Origin: Bacteroidota bacterium
Lineage (GTDB): Bacteria; Bacteroidota; Rhodothermia; Rhodothermales; UBA10348
Reading direction: 5' to 3'
Assembly (NCBI GenBank): GCA_022571135.1
Contig: JACZYK010000149.1
Span: 1 to 6,665, forward strand
DNA length: 6,665 nucleotides
The position numbers and the translations under genes are program-made. The notes beneath the pieces are model-generated. The model ran no database searches. It was not told where the DNA came from and saw only the letters and a list, made by a program, of their open reading frames with translations. Positions 5,184 through 6,665 of this stretch are shown one piece after another. The number at the start of each line of letters is the position of its first letter. Position 1 is the stretch's first letter.

Positions 5184-6665
5184 GTGCCTTCGTTCGAACT
5201 TGCTCTGGCCGACATACTGGTTATCGTCTCTTATGTCGTCGTAATCATCACCATCGGACTCTGGGTCTCCAGACGGACCACGACGACTGAAGATTACTTC
5301 CTGGCTGGCAGAAGCCTTACCTGGCCCCTGATCGGGTTTTCCCTCTTTGCCTCGAACATATCCAGCAGCACGCTCATCGGTCTCGCAGGCGAAGCCTATA
5401 ACACGGGAATTGCCGTTTACAACTACGAGTGACTCGCGGCGATCATCCTCGTGTTTTTTGTGATTTTCTTTCTGCCGTTCTACCTCAAGACCCGGATCTA
5501 TACGCTGCCCGAGTTCCTCGAACGCAGGTTTAATCAGCGCTCCCGCTACTATATGTCGGGCCTCACGATTATCGCGAATACGCTGATCGAGACCGACGCA
5601 GCACTGTATGCCGGCGCACTCGTAGTCAAGCTGGTTCTTCCCGCGATTCCATTCTGGCAGGTGACTACCGTCCTGGCACACATGTCTGGTCTGTACACGG
5701 TTGCAGGAGGCCTCAAGGCCGTTGTTTACACAGACGCGATTCAGGCTGTCCTTCTCATCCTCGGATCGACACTTGTCGCCGTGTTGGCTTACATCAAAGT
5801 TGGCTCCTGGGAGGCTATCGAGGCCGTTACTACGGCGCGTGACTTCAGCCTGGTTCGGCCTCTCGACGATCCGACACTTCCCTGGCTGGGTCTCATCACC
5901 GGCGTCCCGCTACTTGGATTCTATTTCTGGTGCAATAATCAGTTCATGGTTCAGCGAACCCTGGGTGCGCGTAACCTCGATGAAGGACGTTGGGGAGCAT
6001 TGTTTGCGGGCGCGCTCAAGATCCCCGTTCTTTTCATTATGGTTTTTCCGGGTATTTTTGCCCGTGTGTTATATCCGGATCTCGAAAACGGAGACATGGT
6101 CTTCCCGACCATGATCTTCGATCTGTTGCCGGTGGGACTTCGCGGACTCATTCTGGTCGCTCTAATAGCGGCTATCATGTCGAGTCTGGACTCTACTCTT
6201 AACGCCGTCTCGACGCTCGTCACGATGGACTTTGTCAAGAAACTGCGCCCCGACACCGATAATCGAAGTCTGGTCCGTATTGGCAGGCTGGCCACGGTCG
6301 TCGTGATGGTCCTCGGAGCCCTATGGGCCCCACAGATCACCAGATTCCCATCGCTCTGGCATTATCTCCAGCTCGTTCTGGCTTACATATCGCCGCCCAT
6401 TGTGTCGCTGTTCCTGACAGGTGTATTCTGGAAGCGGGCGAACGCTAACGGCGCCTTCGCCGCCCTGATTTTCGGAATGGTGTTATCTCTTGTTCTTTTG
6501 CTGTCTCCGATTGACATCCACTTCCTGTACACGGCAACCCTTCTCTTTGTCGTATCCACGGTAGTCATAGTTGTCGTGAGCCTATTGACAGATGCACCGC
6601 CCCTCGAAAAGCAGGAGTTGGTTTGGAGCGTAGAGGACTTCGAAACCGATACCCTGGCACTCGAA
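5184..6665 (+). pseudogene. SSS-family sodium:solute symporter (vSGLT-like), broken by in-frame TGA, 3' end outside window
   Basis: One frame encodes an SGLT-type symporter from about 5184 to the window end (494 codons, one of them TGA at 5430-5432, codon 83). I chose GTG 5184 because the first helix (LADILVIVSYVVVIITIGLW) follows directly; a GTG at 5088 would add 32 atypical residues. Family features: TTTEDYFLAGRSLTWPLIG, SNISSSTLIGLAGEAY (Asn58-), FLPFYLKTRIYTLPEFLERR after the stop, YFWCNNQFMVQRTL (247-), ALKIPVLF (Lys279), MSSLDSTLNAVSTLVTMD with the Ser-Ser of the Na2 site (333-334), YLQL (Gln396) and GVFWKRA. From remembered vSGLT residues, Glu82, Lys279 and Gln396 match sugar contacts (E88, K294, Q428), but Q69, N142, N260 and Y263 appear changed to Thr, Glu, Gly and Phe, so the substrate may not be galactose. 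Every other Trp here is TGG. Downstream sequence is fully conserved in frame, so the lesion is recent, an error, or read through. About 40 C-terminal residues lie outside. Confidence 0.85.

Noticed and set aside
5430..5432. Reassigned genetic code (TGA = Trp) or selenocysteine
   Set aside because: Trp is otherwise TGG throughout, and the phosphatase and TPR genes end properly at TGA. The residue expected here is Trp, not Cys, and I did not see an obvious selenocysteine stem-loop after the stop.

Overview
The window is a moderately GC-rich bacterial chromosome segment. A lipoprotein-type signal peptide implies a Gram-negative cell envelope. Gene content (a CRTAC1-like FG-GAP lipoprotein beside a TPR gene, an NhaC-type antiporter, a membrane-anchored SpoIIE/RsbU-type phosphatase and an SGLT-like sodium symporter) is what one meets in environmental lineages such as Acidobacteriota, Planctomycetota, Gemmatimonadota or delta-proteobacterial groups. 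The sequence alone does not decide between them.

Layout: (1) 1-1481, minus strand: a lipoprotein with a unique N-terminal domain and at least five FG-GAP/VCBS calcium-loop repeats; its C-terminus lies outside the window. (2) 1482-1755: spacer holding a perfect 9-bp inverted repeat and an array of 42-43 bp tandem repeats that begins exactly at the stop codon of the next gene. (3) 1756-2640, minus: a TPR protein with no credible start. (4) 2586-3737, minus: an NhaC-type Na+/H+ antiporter lacking its C-terminal part. Genes 3 and 4 collide in a roughly 65-bp interval where the antiporter loses its 3' end and the TPR gene has no 5' end, which looks like a deletion or rearrangement junction (or an assembly chimera). 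(5) 3738-3940: divergent intergenic region with a duplicated, helically phased GAATC element. (6) 3941-5062, plus: a PP2C-type (SpoIIE/RsbU) phosphatase with two membrane segments. (7) 5184-6665, plus: a sodium:solute symporter related to vSGLT, interrupted by an in-frame TGA exactly where relatives carry a conserved Trp, and cut by the window end.

Functionally, the right half is a phosphatase signalling gene between two sodium-coupled transporters, one divergent and one downstream. Both transporter reading frames are damaged in this copy while the phosphatase is intact. The left half is a TPR plus FG-GAP pair of the sort often found together, probably involved in envelope or secreted-protein assembly. 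The most notable points are the Trp-to-TGA lesion, the antiporter/TPR junction, the tandem array seeded at a stop codon, and the phased repeats in the divergent promoter region. I see no phage, CRISPR, tRNA, rRNA or insertion-sequence genes, and no clear case for an entirely new system.
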